DNA of 64,000 nucleotides from NCBI GenBank assembly GCA_963920575.1, contig OY986971.1, forward strand, positions 7,814,779 through 7,878,778. Direction: 5' to 3'. The position numbers and the translations under genes are program-made. The stretch's first letter is position 1, and the number at the start of each line of letters is the position of its first letter. The notes beneath the pieces are model-generated. The model was not told the DNA's origin. It did no database searches and saw only the letters and a list, made by a program, of their open reading frames with translations. The stretch is from Narthecium ossifragum (taxonomy: Eukaryota > Streptophyta > Magnoliopsida > Dioscoreales > Nartheciaceae). Below are positions 31,955-42,413 of the stretch, piece after piece.

Positions 31955-32188
31955 CTAACTGGTGATTGCCTTAATGAAGTGGATAAACCTTGGCTCTTCA
32001 TTAATTGTGAGCTTGCATTCTTCTCCATTCTGAATTTCTTGAATTAATCCACTAAGTGCTTCTTTGAACCTCTTAACCTGAGCTCTTGTGACTGGTCCTA
32101 TTGTCATCTGAAATGGGTCTTGGCTCTCTTTGTCGGTCCTAAACATGGTCCCATCATTCCCCTCCTCTTGAAAAGGATTTGTCCTCAA
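31955..32188 (-). CDS. Gypsy pol C-terminal piece
   Basis: 77 aa with DPFQMTIGPVTRAQVKRFKEAL, the segment that follows integrase in several plant Gypsy polyproteins. It is out of frame with the integrase piece. Confidence 0.6.
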   Translation of the reverse strand: MRTNPFQEEGNDGTMFRTDKESQDPFQMTIGPVTRAQVKRFKEALSGLIQEIQNGEECKLTINEEPRFIHFIKAITS

Positions 32189-32317
32189 ATCATCGTCTGC
32201 ATCAAAAAGGGATAAATAAAAAACATTAAATGTAGAGCTAACATTATACTCACCGGATAAATCCAGCTTGTATGCATTGTCATTGATGCGCTCAAGAACT
32301 TGAAATGGACCGTCCCC

Positions 32318-33139
32318 TCATAGAAGGAGTTTGGAGCGCCTTTGTTCGGGAAACCTTTCCTTTCTCAAGTGCAACCAAACCCATTCCCCGGGTTCAAAAA
32401 CCAGCTTCTTTCTCCCTTTGTTGGCTTGCTTCGCATATTGCTCTGTCCTTCGTTCAATGTTGAGATGTGCTTTCTCATGGATATGCTTAACAAATTCAGC
32501 TTTGCTTTTTCCATCTAAGTTAACACGCTCAAAAATAGGCAAGGGAGTTAAATCCAAAGGGGTTAATGGATTGAAACCGTACACAATTTCAAAGGGTGAA
32601 AACTGAGTTGCAGAATGAACAGCACGATTATATGCAAACTCAATGTGTGGTAAACAATTCTCTAAATTTTTTATGTTCTTCTGAATTACAGCCCGCAACA
32701 ATATAGATAAAGTTTTATTGACAACTTCAGTTTGACCATCAGTTTGGGGGTGACATGTAGTAGTAAACAACAACTTAGTCCCTAACTTTTCCCACAATGT
32801 CTTCCAAAAGTAACTCAAGAACTTAACATCCTGATCTGAAATGATTGTTCTAGGCATACCATGCAATCTCACAATCTCACAAAAAAACAATTCAGCTATA
32901 TTCGAAGCATCAGCAGTTTTGTGACATGGGATAAAATGTGTCATCTTAGAAAACCTATCCACGACCACAAATATTGAATCCCTATCCCGTTTTGACCTGG
33001 GTAAACCTAAGAAAATCCATCGAAATGTCAATCCAAGGCTCACTAGGTATTGGCAAAGGAGTGTACAAACCGTGGGGTTGCACTCTTGATTTGGCATGCT
33101 TATAAGTGATGCATCTACCACAAATTCTCTCAACATCAC
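32318..33139 (-). CDS. Gypsy integrase core
   Basis: From about residue 45 the frame has [13 protein letters not shown] (first D), [15 protein letters not shown] (second D), and [15 protein letters not shown] with the catalytic E. It then has FEIVYGFNP and the C-terminal [17 protein letters not shown]. The zinc-binding part is in the overlapping frame at 32982-33693, so a frameshift lies near 33000. Confidence 0.88.
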   Translation of the reverse strand: MMLREFVVDASLISMPNQECNPTVCTLLCQYLVSLGLTFRWIFLGLPRSKRDRDSIFVVVDRFSKMTHFIPCHKTADASNIAELFFCEIVRLHGMPRTIISDQDVKFLSYFWKTLWEKLGTKLLFTTTCHPQTDGQTEVVNKTLSILLRAVIQKNIKNLENCLPHIEFAYNRAVHSATQFSPFEIVYGFNPLTPLDLTPLPIFERVNLDGKSKAEFVKHIHEKAHLNIERRTEQYAKQANKGRKKLVFEPGEWVWLHLRKERFPEQRRSKLLL

Positions 33140-33693
33140 ATTTCATGTGTGCCCAATAAAAGTGCTTATGTAAGATGCCAAGAGTTTTAGCTACACCAAA
33201 GTGCCCCATTAACCCTCCACTATGGGATTTCCTTACTAACAAGTCACGCACGGAACAATTAGGCACACACAATTTATTTTCTTTAAATAGATAATCATCA
33301 TGCCTAAAATACTTCCCAAACGCAGATTTCTCACAAGATTGATACACATCACTAAAATCATGATCAGAAACATAAAATTCTTTAATGTGTTCAAAACCAA
33401 GTACCTTTGCATCAAGAGTTGAGAGTAAAACATACTTGCGGGATAGTGCATCAGCCACGACATTCTCCTTCCCTTGTTTGTATTGTATCACATTAGGAAA
33501 CGTCTCAATGAATTTCACCCATCGCACATGCCTTTTGTTCAGCTTGTATTTGCCCTTCAAATGCTTTAATGACTCATGATCAGTGTGTATCACGAATTCC
33601 TTAGACCATAAGTAGTGCTGCCATGTCTCCAATGCTCGAACCCATGCATACAATTCCTTGTCATAAGTAGGATAGTTTAAGGCTGCCCCACTT
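32982..33693 (-). CDS. Gypsy RNase H and integrase zinc-binding region
   Basis: It begins [19 protein letters not shown] (RNase H), then [13 protein letters not shown], then [13 protein letters not shown]. The integrase start follows with [10 protein letters not shown] and ICGRC (HHCC). The sequence upstream of the GAALNY segment belongs to the inserted LTR that ends at 33694. Confidence 0.87.
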
Positions 33694-35880
33694 TGTCGCG
33701 CCCCAACCCCGCGAAGGCCCAACCGGGCCAGGTGACGCGAACCGAAACCTAATTAAATGGGGAATAATTTTAACGATGGCTCCCTCTAGCTTACTGGTTT
33801 CCCTAAACATTTCATAATCACCCTTATTTAACAATAATCCCAAACCTCAATAATATAATGATGATATAATTCAAAACCTCAAAAGGGCTAATAGTCATAT
33901 ACATCATACTCCCGTAGGAGACTAACTATAACAAAAAAGGTAGACGACTATCGCCACTCCTCAAGCACCGTCAGACGCCGCCGCGCCACTAAACACTTGC
34001 CCGGTAGGGGCCACTGAAGAAGAGCTAACGTCTGCACCTAAAAAACGCAGCCCGGGTAGGAGTGACCACTAAGCTTAGTAGGGTTCTACACTACGACACA
34101 CAGAAAGGAGGGAACACAATAGTGTCACCCCCAATCTAGGCCTAGGTGTGCTACGGGGTCCCATAACCCCACCAATGTCTCCAGGTATCCAACCATGGTC
34201 ACCTTAATGAACTGCGCCCATTCCTGAAACACCTAGTACAGCAGAAAGAAGACACTGTTGGGCAGGATAAGTCTCTGCCAGGCATGCACACCCTCTACCC
34301 AAGGATGAAACGACGACATCGGCTGCACCCTCAGCACCTGGGTCGAGGCCGACACGACCTCTACATCATCAAGCAACATGTATTCAAGTCATCTAAGCCT
34401 ATCATCGATATCGACTGAATACTATAATCCAACCTGGACCATGGTACCCGCCACGGTACTAGAGCAAATTCCGAGCTACCTGAAAGCCTTGGATCGGCGA
34501 TCAACCCATCGCCCACACCCTATCCTTATGCATCTATGATCATGCGCAGGTAAGAGATAAGCATTTAACAATATGATAAGATAACAAACATGTTCAACTG
34601 GACTACTGCAGCGATACCAACGACCACTGCCAGCCAATCCGCACCGGGTCTCGGCATTACGACGGCATTGCGACCGTCAACCGCGAACCCCTGCAACGAG
34701 AAGCAACCCCGAAAACACAGATGAGCATATAATATTATTTAATCATCAAGATCCCCTAATTAGAGGCTAAGCGACCTCTTCGATCCGACGTCGGATTCGA
34801 GATCCAACTTAAACAAAACGCAGGTAAACATGCTGGGATCGATATATCCAAAACCGGGAAACATCCGACGCTCGATTACCGAGAAAACGCTAATCAAAAC
34901 CATTAACTTCACTAATTACCTCTAATTGCTGCAACGCAGCCCATCACGCAGCCCATCCGTCGGAAATTTGTAGAAAATCATAGGAAAATCCGAAAATTAT
35001 AAAACTAGTTGGACTTGAGAGTAGACCCAAAAATCTACAACTCTCATATTCATGATAAATCAAGATCATGCATGTGCAGACCGAAAAACACGCCATAAGC
35101 CAACAGCAAAACCAGAAAATCTGAGTTTAAACATGCTAAAATCCTACTAAAATCTTAATTAAATCAAATGAAACTCAAACCAGTATTCCGGCTAACCTAG
35201 CTACACATATCAACACCAAAAACACCCAAATCTACCTGCTAGATTAAGAGAAAACCCATAATAATCCCATGTAGGAAGAAACCTACCGAACTAAGCAACC
35301 TCCGCTCAATCCCCGCTATTCGAGCACCAAACCGGCTTCAAACCAAGCCATGTATCTTCCTCACGCTGCCACGAATTGAATGAGCCCTCAAGCACTCAAT
35401 TTGATGGGCGGAGGAGGGAGAATGGAAGGGAAGAAGGAGAAGAGATAACCGGAAAAACAGAGAAGGTCTCGGGCTACTTGTAGGCTCGAGTCCAATCGAT
35501 CGGTCCTAGGACCGATCGGTCGGACTGGGCTGGGTTAAGTCGTTTCGCGTCCTTATCCGGACACCTCAGTCGCGTCCTTATCCAGACAACCGACACAGGT
35601 CCGATCGATCACTCCCAGGAGCGACCGATGAGCGATCGATCGCACACGGGCCGTCAGCTATCCTAAAAACAAGTTTTCGCGCACCAGAGCTTGGATCTTT
35701 TGATCCAAAGCCCATCTAGGGTTCTAGCAAACACATAAATCAAACATAGGGCTATATGTGTACACGCGGGTGTGAAACAAACCGACAAGCCGCAATTTAT
35801 CAAATTGCATTTGCGGTCCACAACGAGCCATGGGCCCGACCAAGACGATCGACTCAGGAGTAGAGGGACAGGTCCTCACA
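33694..35880 (-). repeat. 3' LTR of a second, chromodomain-type Gypsy
   Basis: The minus strand runs TGTGAGGACC (35880) to GGGGCGCGACA (33694), about 2.2 kb, preceded by a purine-rich CCTTTAAGGGTATTAGGA. A CGATCGATC/CCGATCGGTCGG palindrome block lies at 35486-35645. The interior is otherwise non-coding. The ends resemble those of the solo LTR at 36662-39056. Confidence 0.75.
35486..35645. repeat. CGATCGATC palindromes in the Gypsy LTR
   Basis: CAATCGATCGGTCC, GGACCGATCGGTCGG, CCGATCGATCACTC and GAGCGATCGATCGC occur in two clusters. In element orientation they precede a weak CTACAAGTAG TATA-like box near 35482. Confidence 0.7.
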
Positions 35881-36041
35881 TCCTAATACCCTTAAAGGAA
35901 ATCTCATCTCAAGATTTGATAAAGGTAGGGCTCAGAAACAACAAAGCTGCTACACTAAAAGACAGGACAAAGGCTACCTCAAGAAGAAAACAAGTGCGGA
36001 TACTCCTACCACATGCGCACCTCGCGCTCCCATGTCATCTT

Positions 36042-36290
36042 CTAAACGCCTCTCTGCCTCCACAACACCTTGAGCAAGGGAATCGTCTTGCCCCGCAAGA
36101 CCTGATCCCTCCTGTCAAGTATCTGAATTGGCTGCTCAACGAACATCGCGTCTGCCTCAAGCTCAATGTCATCCACCCTGATGACATGAGACGGGTTCGG
36201 GTGATACTTCCTCAGCATCGACACGTACAAAGTCGGTTGCACAGCTGACATGTGCTGAGGAAGATCCAGGCAGTAAGACCTGATCCCTCC
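36042..36290 (-). pseudogene. Chromodomain end of the second Gypsy
   Basis: The minus strand reads [35 protein letters not shown] and [13 protein letters not shown], typical of the integrase end and chromodomain of plant Gypsy elements; the frame ends just after. It is fused upstream, near 36290, to the RT of the host Gypsy. Confidence 0.75.
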
Positions 36291-36293
36291 TGT

Positions 36294-36656
36294 TTTAAAA
36301 GGAGTTTTCCATTCATCGCCTTCTCTCATTCTGATCTGATGATACCCACTCTTCAAATCAATTTTAGAAAACACACGAGCACCATACAGCTCATCTAACA
36401 TATCATCTAAGCAAAGAATAGGATGATGATACTTTACCGTGATATTATTGATGGCTCGACAATCAATGCACATCCCCAAGTCCCATCCTTCTTAGGAACC
36501 AAAATCACCGGAACAACACATGGACTCATGCTTTCCCTCACATATCCCCTTTCTATCAACTCTTGAACTTGCCTTTGTAGCTCCTTTGTCTCCTCGGAGT
36601 TGCTTCTATAAGCTGGTCGGTTCGGGATGGTGGCACCAGAAACGAAATCAATTTGA
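36294..36656 (-). pseudogene. Gypsy reverse transcriptase N-terminal half
   Basis: Two frames. HQIDFVSGATIPNRPAYR, ELIERGYVRESMSPC and [12 protein letters not shown] are followed by a frameshift near 36470, then [40 protein letters not shown] and EWKTPFKT. The catalytic YFDD half is missing, replaced by the second Gypsy's end. Confidence 0.83.
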
Positions 36657-37002
36657 TGCTCTGTGAAGACCCCTTCCTCTGACCTAGCTCGACCGCGTGG
36701 GTCGAGGGCCGTTTTCTGTTGTTTTGGTTTCGCGTCGGGTGCGATCAGGTTAATCGTATTGCTTTTGTGACCCCAGGGGCAATTTGATAAATTGTGCCTG
36801 GTAGTCGATTTCACACCCGCGTAACGCACACACGACCTTGGATTGATGTATGTGATTGATTAGAACCTTAAGGGTGCCTTCGATCGGAAGATCGGAGCTC
36901 GATCGGGAAAGATCGAACCGGACGGTCGAGATCAGATCCTAATCTCTATATATACCCTGACTTTCTCTCTCTTTCTCTTTCTTCTTCTTTTCCTCTCCTG
37001 TC

Positions 37003-37039
<37 letters not shown>
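37003..37039 (+). repeat. CT microsatellite
   Basis: An uninterrupted CT run about 60 bp downstream of the LTR TATA box. Confidence 0.9.
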
Positions 37040-37043
<4 letters not shown>

Positions 37044-37506
37044 GACTGAGCTAGGGCTTGGAGTCGCGATCTTCGATGAGCGGATCTTGGCGATCGAGCT
37101 TGGGAAATACGTGGAGGAGCTGCCCTACTTGATCAAGTAGGTGTTTCTACCCCGATCATATGATTGGGTTCTCCTAGTATAGGTTTATTGTATTTTTGAT
37201 GTAGTTATACATGGTAGAATGATGTGTAGCTTAATGCATGGGTGTTATAGATTGCTTAGAGTATCTCTGCCATTTGGTTTTCGTATTTTATCGGACAATT
37301 CTCGTATTATCGCCGGTTTGTCGGTTTTTGGCCGTTTGAACCTAAATTTGAGATTTAACCATCAAAATCGTGTTTTCTTCATATCGACAGTTTTCCCATC
37401 ATTTGTTAAGCGTGCCTGCAAAGTTTCATCAATTTTCGATAAGCTTTGATAGATCAAATCCAAGAAATTGGATTTCTAATACTGTTTGTAGGAACTGTGC
37501 ATTAGG

Positions 37507-37850
37507 CCTGACGGTCGACCGTCGGATTGACCGTCAGGTGTTGGCATGCTTATTTTGGTCTCACGGTCGACCGTCGCATCGACCATGGCCTTGACGGTCG
37601 ACCGTCGCATCGACCGTGAGGCTCTGTCTCATTTTGGGTCTCCCAGGGTCGATGTTCCGATCGACCGCGGGTTCTTTACTTTTTCCATCTTAACCTCACG
37701 GTCGATCGTCGAATCCACCGTCGCATCGATCGTGAGGCTCTGTCTCCTTTTTGGCTTCCCAATGTCGATGTCCTGATCGACCTTGGCCCTTAAGCTTTTC
37801 CCACTTTTTGGTCCCACGGTCCATGGTCGACCGTCGGATCGACCGTGAGC
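37507..37850. repeat. GGTCGACC palindrome array in the solo LTR
   Basis: Repeated ACGGTCGACCGTCGCATCGA and variants occur at 37510, 37563, 37591 and 37700. The two-part module GGCTCTGT...CAGGGTCGATG...GATCGACCG occurs at 37620-37668 and, diverged, at 37736-37785. Unlike in other LTRs the array lies downstream of the TATA box. Confidence 0.85.
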
Positions 37851-39061
37851 CCCTGAAAAGTGTTTTCTGACTTCCTTTGATTGGCTTTTTTTTCATGATA
37901 AATATCCAATCATGTTAGAAAGCATGCACATCGTTATCACGGGGTTTTCATTGGATTTTGATTGAGACTGAGAATTGAATCGTGCGTTTACCCTTTTTGA
38001 CGAATTTGTGGGTTGACTTGCATTTAAATACCTAGTTGGATGGTAGACTTAAATGCTTATTATTTGCTTAGCCGTTAGCTAGCTATGAGTGCTAGCTTAC
38101 GTGATATTGTGGAACCTTAGCCCGTTGTCGGTGAGTGCCGACGGCTATTGTATAACTGTTGAACTTATAATTGATGTTGTGGCATATAGAAACATCTAGG
38201 TTAGATGTTTGCATAAGTTCATGGACTGTATGCATTAGAGGCATGTCAGGATAGGCGGGGCGAGGGGTTGATCGCCGATCCGAGGCTCTCGAGTAGCTCG
38301 GATCTAGCCTTAAAACCGTGGCTGGGTAGTAAGGTTTAGGACGTGATTGTATCATTGGAATCTTCATGTTATTGATGATATGATGTAGTTGGCTATGATC
38401 ATATTGCTTTGAGGTTTAGAGGTTGTGTTGTTTCTCCAAGGCCAAATGCTAAGGATGGTTGTCGATGTCCCTGACATGGTCCCCAGGCAGTGGTTTCCTG
38501 CTGGGTAAGGGTGATCCTACTAGTTCTGGTTCTTGTTCCTCCCAGCGTGTTGGTTGATGTTCCCAACGTGGTCGGTTGAGAAGAGTAGGATCCCTTGGGG
38601 AGTCGATAGGGGTTGTGGGACCCCGTGGCATTCCTTAGGCTTAGGCGGAGAGACATCACAGTTATCGTTTTGTAGGTGCAGACACCAGTTCTTCTTCAGT
38701 AGAGCCGGCCGGATCAGCGTTTGGTGGCGCGACGACTTCCAGAGGTGCTTGAGGTTATCATGGGATGACAGTTGTACTTTTGATGGATTATGTATATTAT
38801 AGACATCCTTCGAGGATTTTTTTGGGTTAAATGTATAATTGTTTCCCTTAGAGGAATTTTGATAAGAATTTGTATCGGATGTTTAAATAGTACAACATAA
38901 TGTTTCTTTTAATTGAATTACAGCTTTGCCCTTGGAAGTTAAACTGTTTAAATTTATCTTTGTTTTCCGTAAATCTATCGCACCAGATTGAATGTGAATA
39001 GTAATAGGAACCCTCACTCCTCGACCTGGATGGGTTTTCTGGGTCGGGGTGTGACATGCTC

Positions 39062-39189
39062 AATTCCCCGAATAGGAGGCAAACTGTGTGGAACCTCTTC
39101 TGAAAAGACATCATCAAACTCATGCAAGAGATCAACAATAGAACTAGGCAATGACACGATAAGTTGGTTAGTATTCAAATATGTCTCCT
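39062..39189 (-). CDS. Gypsy protease-RT linker piece
   Basis: It reads TYLNTNQLIVSLPSS, LLHEFDDVFSEEVP and LPPIRGIEH, the standard entry into Gypsy RT. It lies between the two solo LTRs and is in phase with both neighbours once they are removed. Confidence 0.85.
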
Positions 39190-40481
39190 TGATACGAGTC
39201 GATCTGACTCGACCAACTGGACCCGAACCCAGAAGAGGAACCAAACTGGTTCAACCTCTTTCCTAATTTGACTTGGACTTCCCTAGTTCAAACTAGAGTA
39301 TTTAATTAGGATTTATTATTATTCTTTTATTGAGTCCTAGTTAATATTTGATTGTTAGGAATTACTTAAGAGTCCATTTGAGTTAGGAAGTTGAGTTGAG
39401 TTTGAAAGCCTTATTACTTGCTAATTAAGCAAGGGGTTTTTTAGTTGGATTAGGACTCTGTTAAGGTCTTTATAAAAGGACCTCAGTAGTTTGCATGATG
39501 AATGATGAAGAGAATTATGATTAGTTAAGAATAGTTGATAGAATATCATAGGAGTAGAGGTAATGTAGATTCCATAGAAATCCATCATCGATCCACCTTC
39601 TTCCTCGTCGGTCATCTTCTCCGCAGCCGGCACCGCCCCCACCGGTATTTCTCTCTCCCCGCCACTTTCTCTCTCCTCAACGTCACCGCCACATCAGCGC
39701 CACGTCACCACTCTCTCTCCTCTTCACCTGCCACCTCAGCGTCATCTTCCTCCTCTCCCGTGCCCTAAACCCTAGCTTCACCGCCGGCATCCTTTCCGTA
39801 CCCTCTCCGGCCAACCCCATCGCCATCCAAGACCTCCAACGCCTTCCCCTAAGCCCCACGACCCCGGCCATCTCTTTCCTGTCACCCTTCACCGTCTCCG
39901 GCGCCGTCCTCGACAAGCCGACCTCCATCCCCATCTCCGGCAACCCCACGTCCTACCTCGATCTCACCTGAAAACCTCCCAGATCCGTTCCTCGTCTCCC
40001 CACGATCCTTCCCGACGTCCCAAGGACCCCCGCCGAGCTCCTCGTCGTCGTCCCCGACGCCGGCAACTCCTAAACCCACCGCCGACCTTCTAGATCCGGC
40101 CGATCCTCCACCTATCTTCCAGATCTTCGCCGGTGGATCTCTTCCCCATCAACCTACGACTCATCTTTCCAAGGTCCCGACCGCCACCGACGCCTTACGC
40201 CGGCGATCCACTCCGGCGACTCCTCAGCCCTTGGATCGATCCTAGCCCTTCCTCAAGCCACTTGACCAAATTGGTTCAACCCAAGTCTAATCGGTTCAGC
40301 CAATTCATAGCTATCCAGCCTAGTCTGATTTAGCCAGCCTAATTCAATTGGGCTCAGCTAGATCCGATCCAGCTAGCCAGATCAGTCAATTGGACTCAAT
40401 CAAGTCTGATTAGGCGGATTCTGATCAATTGGAGCAATAGAGACCCGATACGAGAGGATTACGAGTAAACCACTCGTATCA
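39190..40481 (+). mobile_element. Solo LTR, TSD CTCCT
   Basis: 1292 bp from TGATACGAGT to ACTCGTATCA, flanked by CTCCT (39185-39189 and 40482-40486). Removal rejoins VFLYKE to TYLNTNQ of the Gypsy. A TTTATAAAAGG box near 39467 points to plus orientation. A GC-rich stretch at 39600-40260 gives long but meaningless ORFs. The family is unknown. Confidence 0.88.
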
Positions 40482-40486
40482 CTCCT

Positions 40487-40904
40487 TGTACAAAAATACA
40501 ATCATCAGCTGACTTGAAAACATTGTTCGCTTTATCTCACGTGCCCTTGCATAAAAGTTCTTTTTTCACTCTCTCTTTGATTCTCATGTTTTGTCTCTCT
40601 TTCACTCTTTCTCTTTTCATCACTCTTTTTTATGCTCACTCTTTTTCTCTCTTTCACTCTTGCTCTTTTCATCACTCTTTTTTTGCAGCCTCATTTGATC
40701 ATCATAAACCTGTTTTGCTGTCATAGGAACAAGAGTGATTGGCCTTTGAATGAACACAAAAGAGTACTTGTTTGTATAACCATCATGCTTCACACGCCAG
40801 TCAAATTGCCAAGGTCTCCCAAGCAGAAAATATCCAACTTGCATTGGCACAACGTCACACAACACCTCGTCTTCATATTTACCAATTCGGAAGGAAACTA
40901 ACAC
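40487..40904 (-). pseudogene. Gypsy protease C-terminal region
   Basis: The minus strand reads VSFRIGKYEDEVLCDVVPM, FLLGRPWQFDWRV and ITLVPMTAKQVYDDQ, then a Lys/Glu/Ser-rich linker to FSSQLMIVFLYKE. The catalytic Asp segment should lie further upstream and is lost at the junction near 40925. Confidence 0.75.
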
Positions 40905-40925
40905 TTGCTTGTTTACCTTGACTTC

Positions 40926-41281
40926 ATCACTATCATTCAGTCACTTACCATGCTCTGGCCGATGACGGTTGCGTCTGATCGATGAGCTTGTCTATGTTGT
41001 AATGTCATCCTTCTTAATCGACGTTCTCTTCTCGTCCATATCTTCATCGTCCAAAGTTGACAACTTGTTTATCTCTAGATCATCATCGTTCTTGGCTGAT
41101 AACCTCCTTATGTAAAGATGATCATCGTTCTTGACTGATGACTTCTTTCTTTTGGTCGATGATCTTTTACTTAGCTTAGAACGTTATCGTTCAATTGCTT
41201 TTGAAAGGTTCATCGACCATATTTATTATACTGTCATGGCAATCATTGATTGGTTAGCCATTATTTTGGCTAATAAAAACA
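40926..41281 (-). other. LTR-like flank with repeated ATCGTCCA/ATCATCGT words
   Basis: On the minus strand it starts TTAGCCAAAATAATGGCTAA and carries repeats such as GAACGATGATCATC. The LTR at 43850-45313 starts with the same 20 bases in plus orientation and has similar ATCGTCC words. The two look like inverted copies of one LTR start, this one truncated. Because the first 20 bases are nearly palindromic, orientation is uncertain. Confidence 0.4.
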
Positions 41282-42036
41282 AAACCATATGTCCAGCAAA
41301 GTTATGGTGAGCGAACCGAAGGGGAAGACAAAATTGTTATATTCCGTCGACCAAAAGAGAAGTGACGAAATAAGCAAGTTAGAATCTTGAGGAGGAACCC
41401 TGGTGCTCAAATCCAAGAAGTCTAAAATACCCGTATCAGAAAAAATCAACTTAGTCTCAGAATGGCCAATCATCCTATTATACCATTCTATAAACTTATC
41501 ATCAGCTAATGGCCAGGAGATGATAAGATTTTTTGAAGAAAGAGAAGATAAATTTAGGGTTCCTGAAAAGGGCAAATCGCCAGAAAGAGGAAAAGAATGC
41601 ACGAGAGCAATCTCCTCAGGATCAAGGGAAGGAATATTTTCAGGAATGAAGCAAGGACCCAAAGTAAATAACTGAGAATTAGGGTCACCTTCCTGATAAG
41701 TGCATGAAAGTGCACTCTGAACAACCTTATAACCATCTCAATTGCTATATCTTCACCCTTAATCAACTTCTTTAGTACTATTTTTATAGGATATGTTACT
41801 TCACATAGTTGCTTGGAAAATGCAGGAAATTGGAGCTGAAAGAAGCTGAAAAGATTATATGGGTCAACTTCAAAGATTAAACTGTATCTTTCCAAGAAGA
41901 ACCAGATGATGTGCCATATACCATTGGAAAGCTCTTGAAGTCTACTTTTTGGAGAATTTTACGGTTCAAGATTCCGAGTTATGTGGAGGAAGTTACAATA
42001 TTTTTCGTACCAGTGAGCAGTGCTGAATGAATAGTG

Positions 42037-42350
42037 ACGGTCGACCGTCAGATCTCACGGTCGACCGTCAGATCTCACGGTCGACCGTCAGATCTCACGG
42101 TCGACCGTCAGATCTCACGGTCGACCGTCGCGCTCAAAAATCCTCACGGTCGACCGTCAAATCCTCACGGTCGACCGTGGAGCCCGAAAATCCTCACGGT
42201 CGACCGTCGCATTGACCGTGGCATCGATCGTCTGCCTCTGTCAAGGAAAATACTTCGCAGGGTCGATGCGAAGATCGACCGCAGCATGTCAAAATAAATT
42301 GTGCACCTCACGGTCGACCGTCAAGGTCTCACGGTCAACCGTCAGATCAG
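42037..42350. repeat. GGTCGACC palindrome array, first five at exact 20-bp spacing
   Basis: Nine perfect ACGGTCGACCGT 12-mers occur here. The first five start at 42037, 42057, 42077, 42097 and 42117, separated by CAGATCTC. Later copies are separated by other spacers. One copy of the module CAGGGTCGATGCGAAGATCGACCG is at about 42258. The array lies 54 bp upstream of the TATA box. Confidence 0.95.
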
Positions 42351-42403
42351 CCAGGGGCGTATAATGGGTTTAAACTTAACCCGAGTTTGCTAATCTTTGG
42401 ACC

Positions 42404-42413
42404 CTATAAATAG
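42404..42413 (+). promoter_or_regulatory. TATA box of the family A solo LTR
   Basis: CTATAAATAG, identical to the box in the other copy (168-177, minus). Confidence 0.65.

Larger units (their letters stand above)
36662..39056 (+). mobile_element. Solo LTR (Gypsy-like) with palindrome array, TSD TGCTC
   Basis: 2395 bp from TGTGAAGACC to GGGGTGTGACA, flanked by TGCTC on both sides (36657-36661 and 39057-39061). Its removal rejoins PPIRGIEH to QIDFV of the host Gypsy. A TATATATA box lies near 36946 with GATCGGA/CTCGATCGGG repeats just upstream (36875-36930). A CT microsatellite lies at 37003-37039 and a GGTCGACC array at 37507-37850. No coding sequence. Confidence 0.9.
31441..40925 (-). mobile_element. 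Ty3/Gypsy element split by several insertions
   Basis: The Gypsy order is read right to left: protease (40487-40904), linker (39062-39189), RT (36294-36656), RNase H, integrase (32318-33693), C-terminal piece (31955-32188) and 3' LTR (about 31441-31950). It is interrupted by solo LTRs at 39190-40481 and 36662-39056 and by the end of another Gypsy at 33694-36290. Removing each solo LTR with one copy of its duplication rejoins the protein sequence. Gag and the 5' LTR are not seen. Confidence 0.8.

Noticed and set aside
39535..40333. GC-rich ORFs in the solo LTR at 39190-40481
   Set aside because: They lie wholly inside an LTR with a perfect duplication, and the composition (Ser, Pro, Arg, Gly) is that of shadow frames.
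42037..42128. CRISPR-like look of regularly spaced repeats
   Set aside because: The spacers are identical, only 8 bp long, and the sequence is an LTR in a plant genome. It is a tandem array of a palindromic site.
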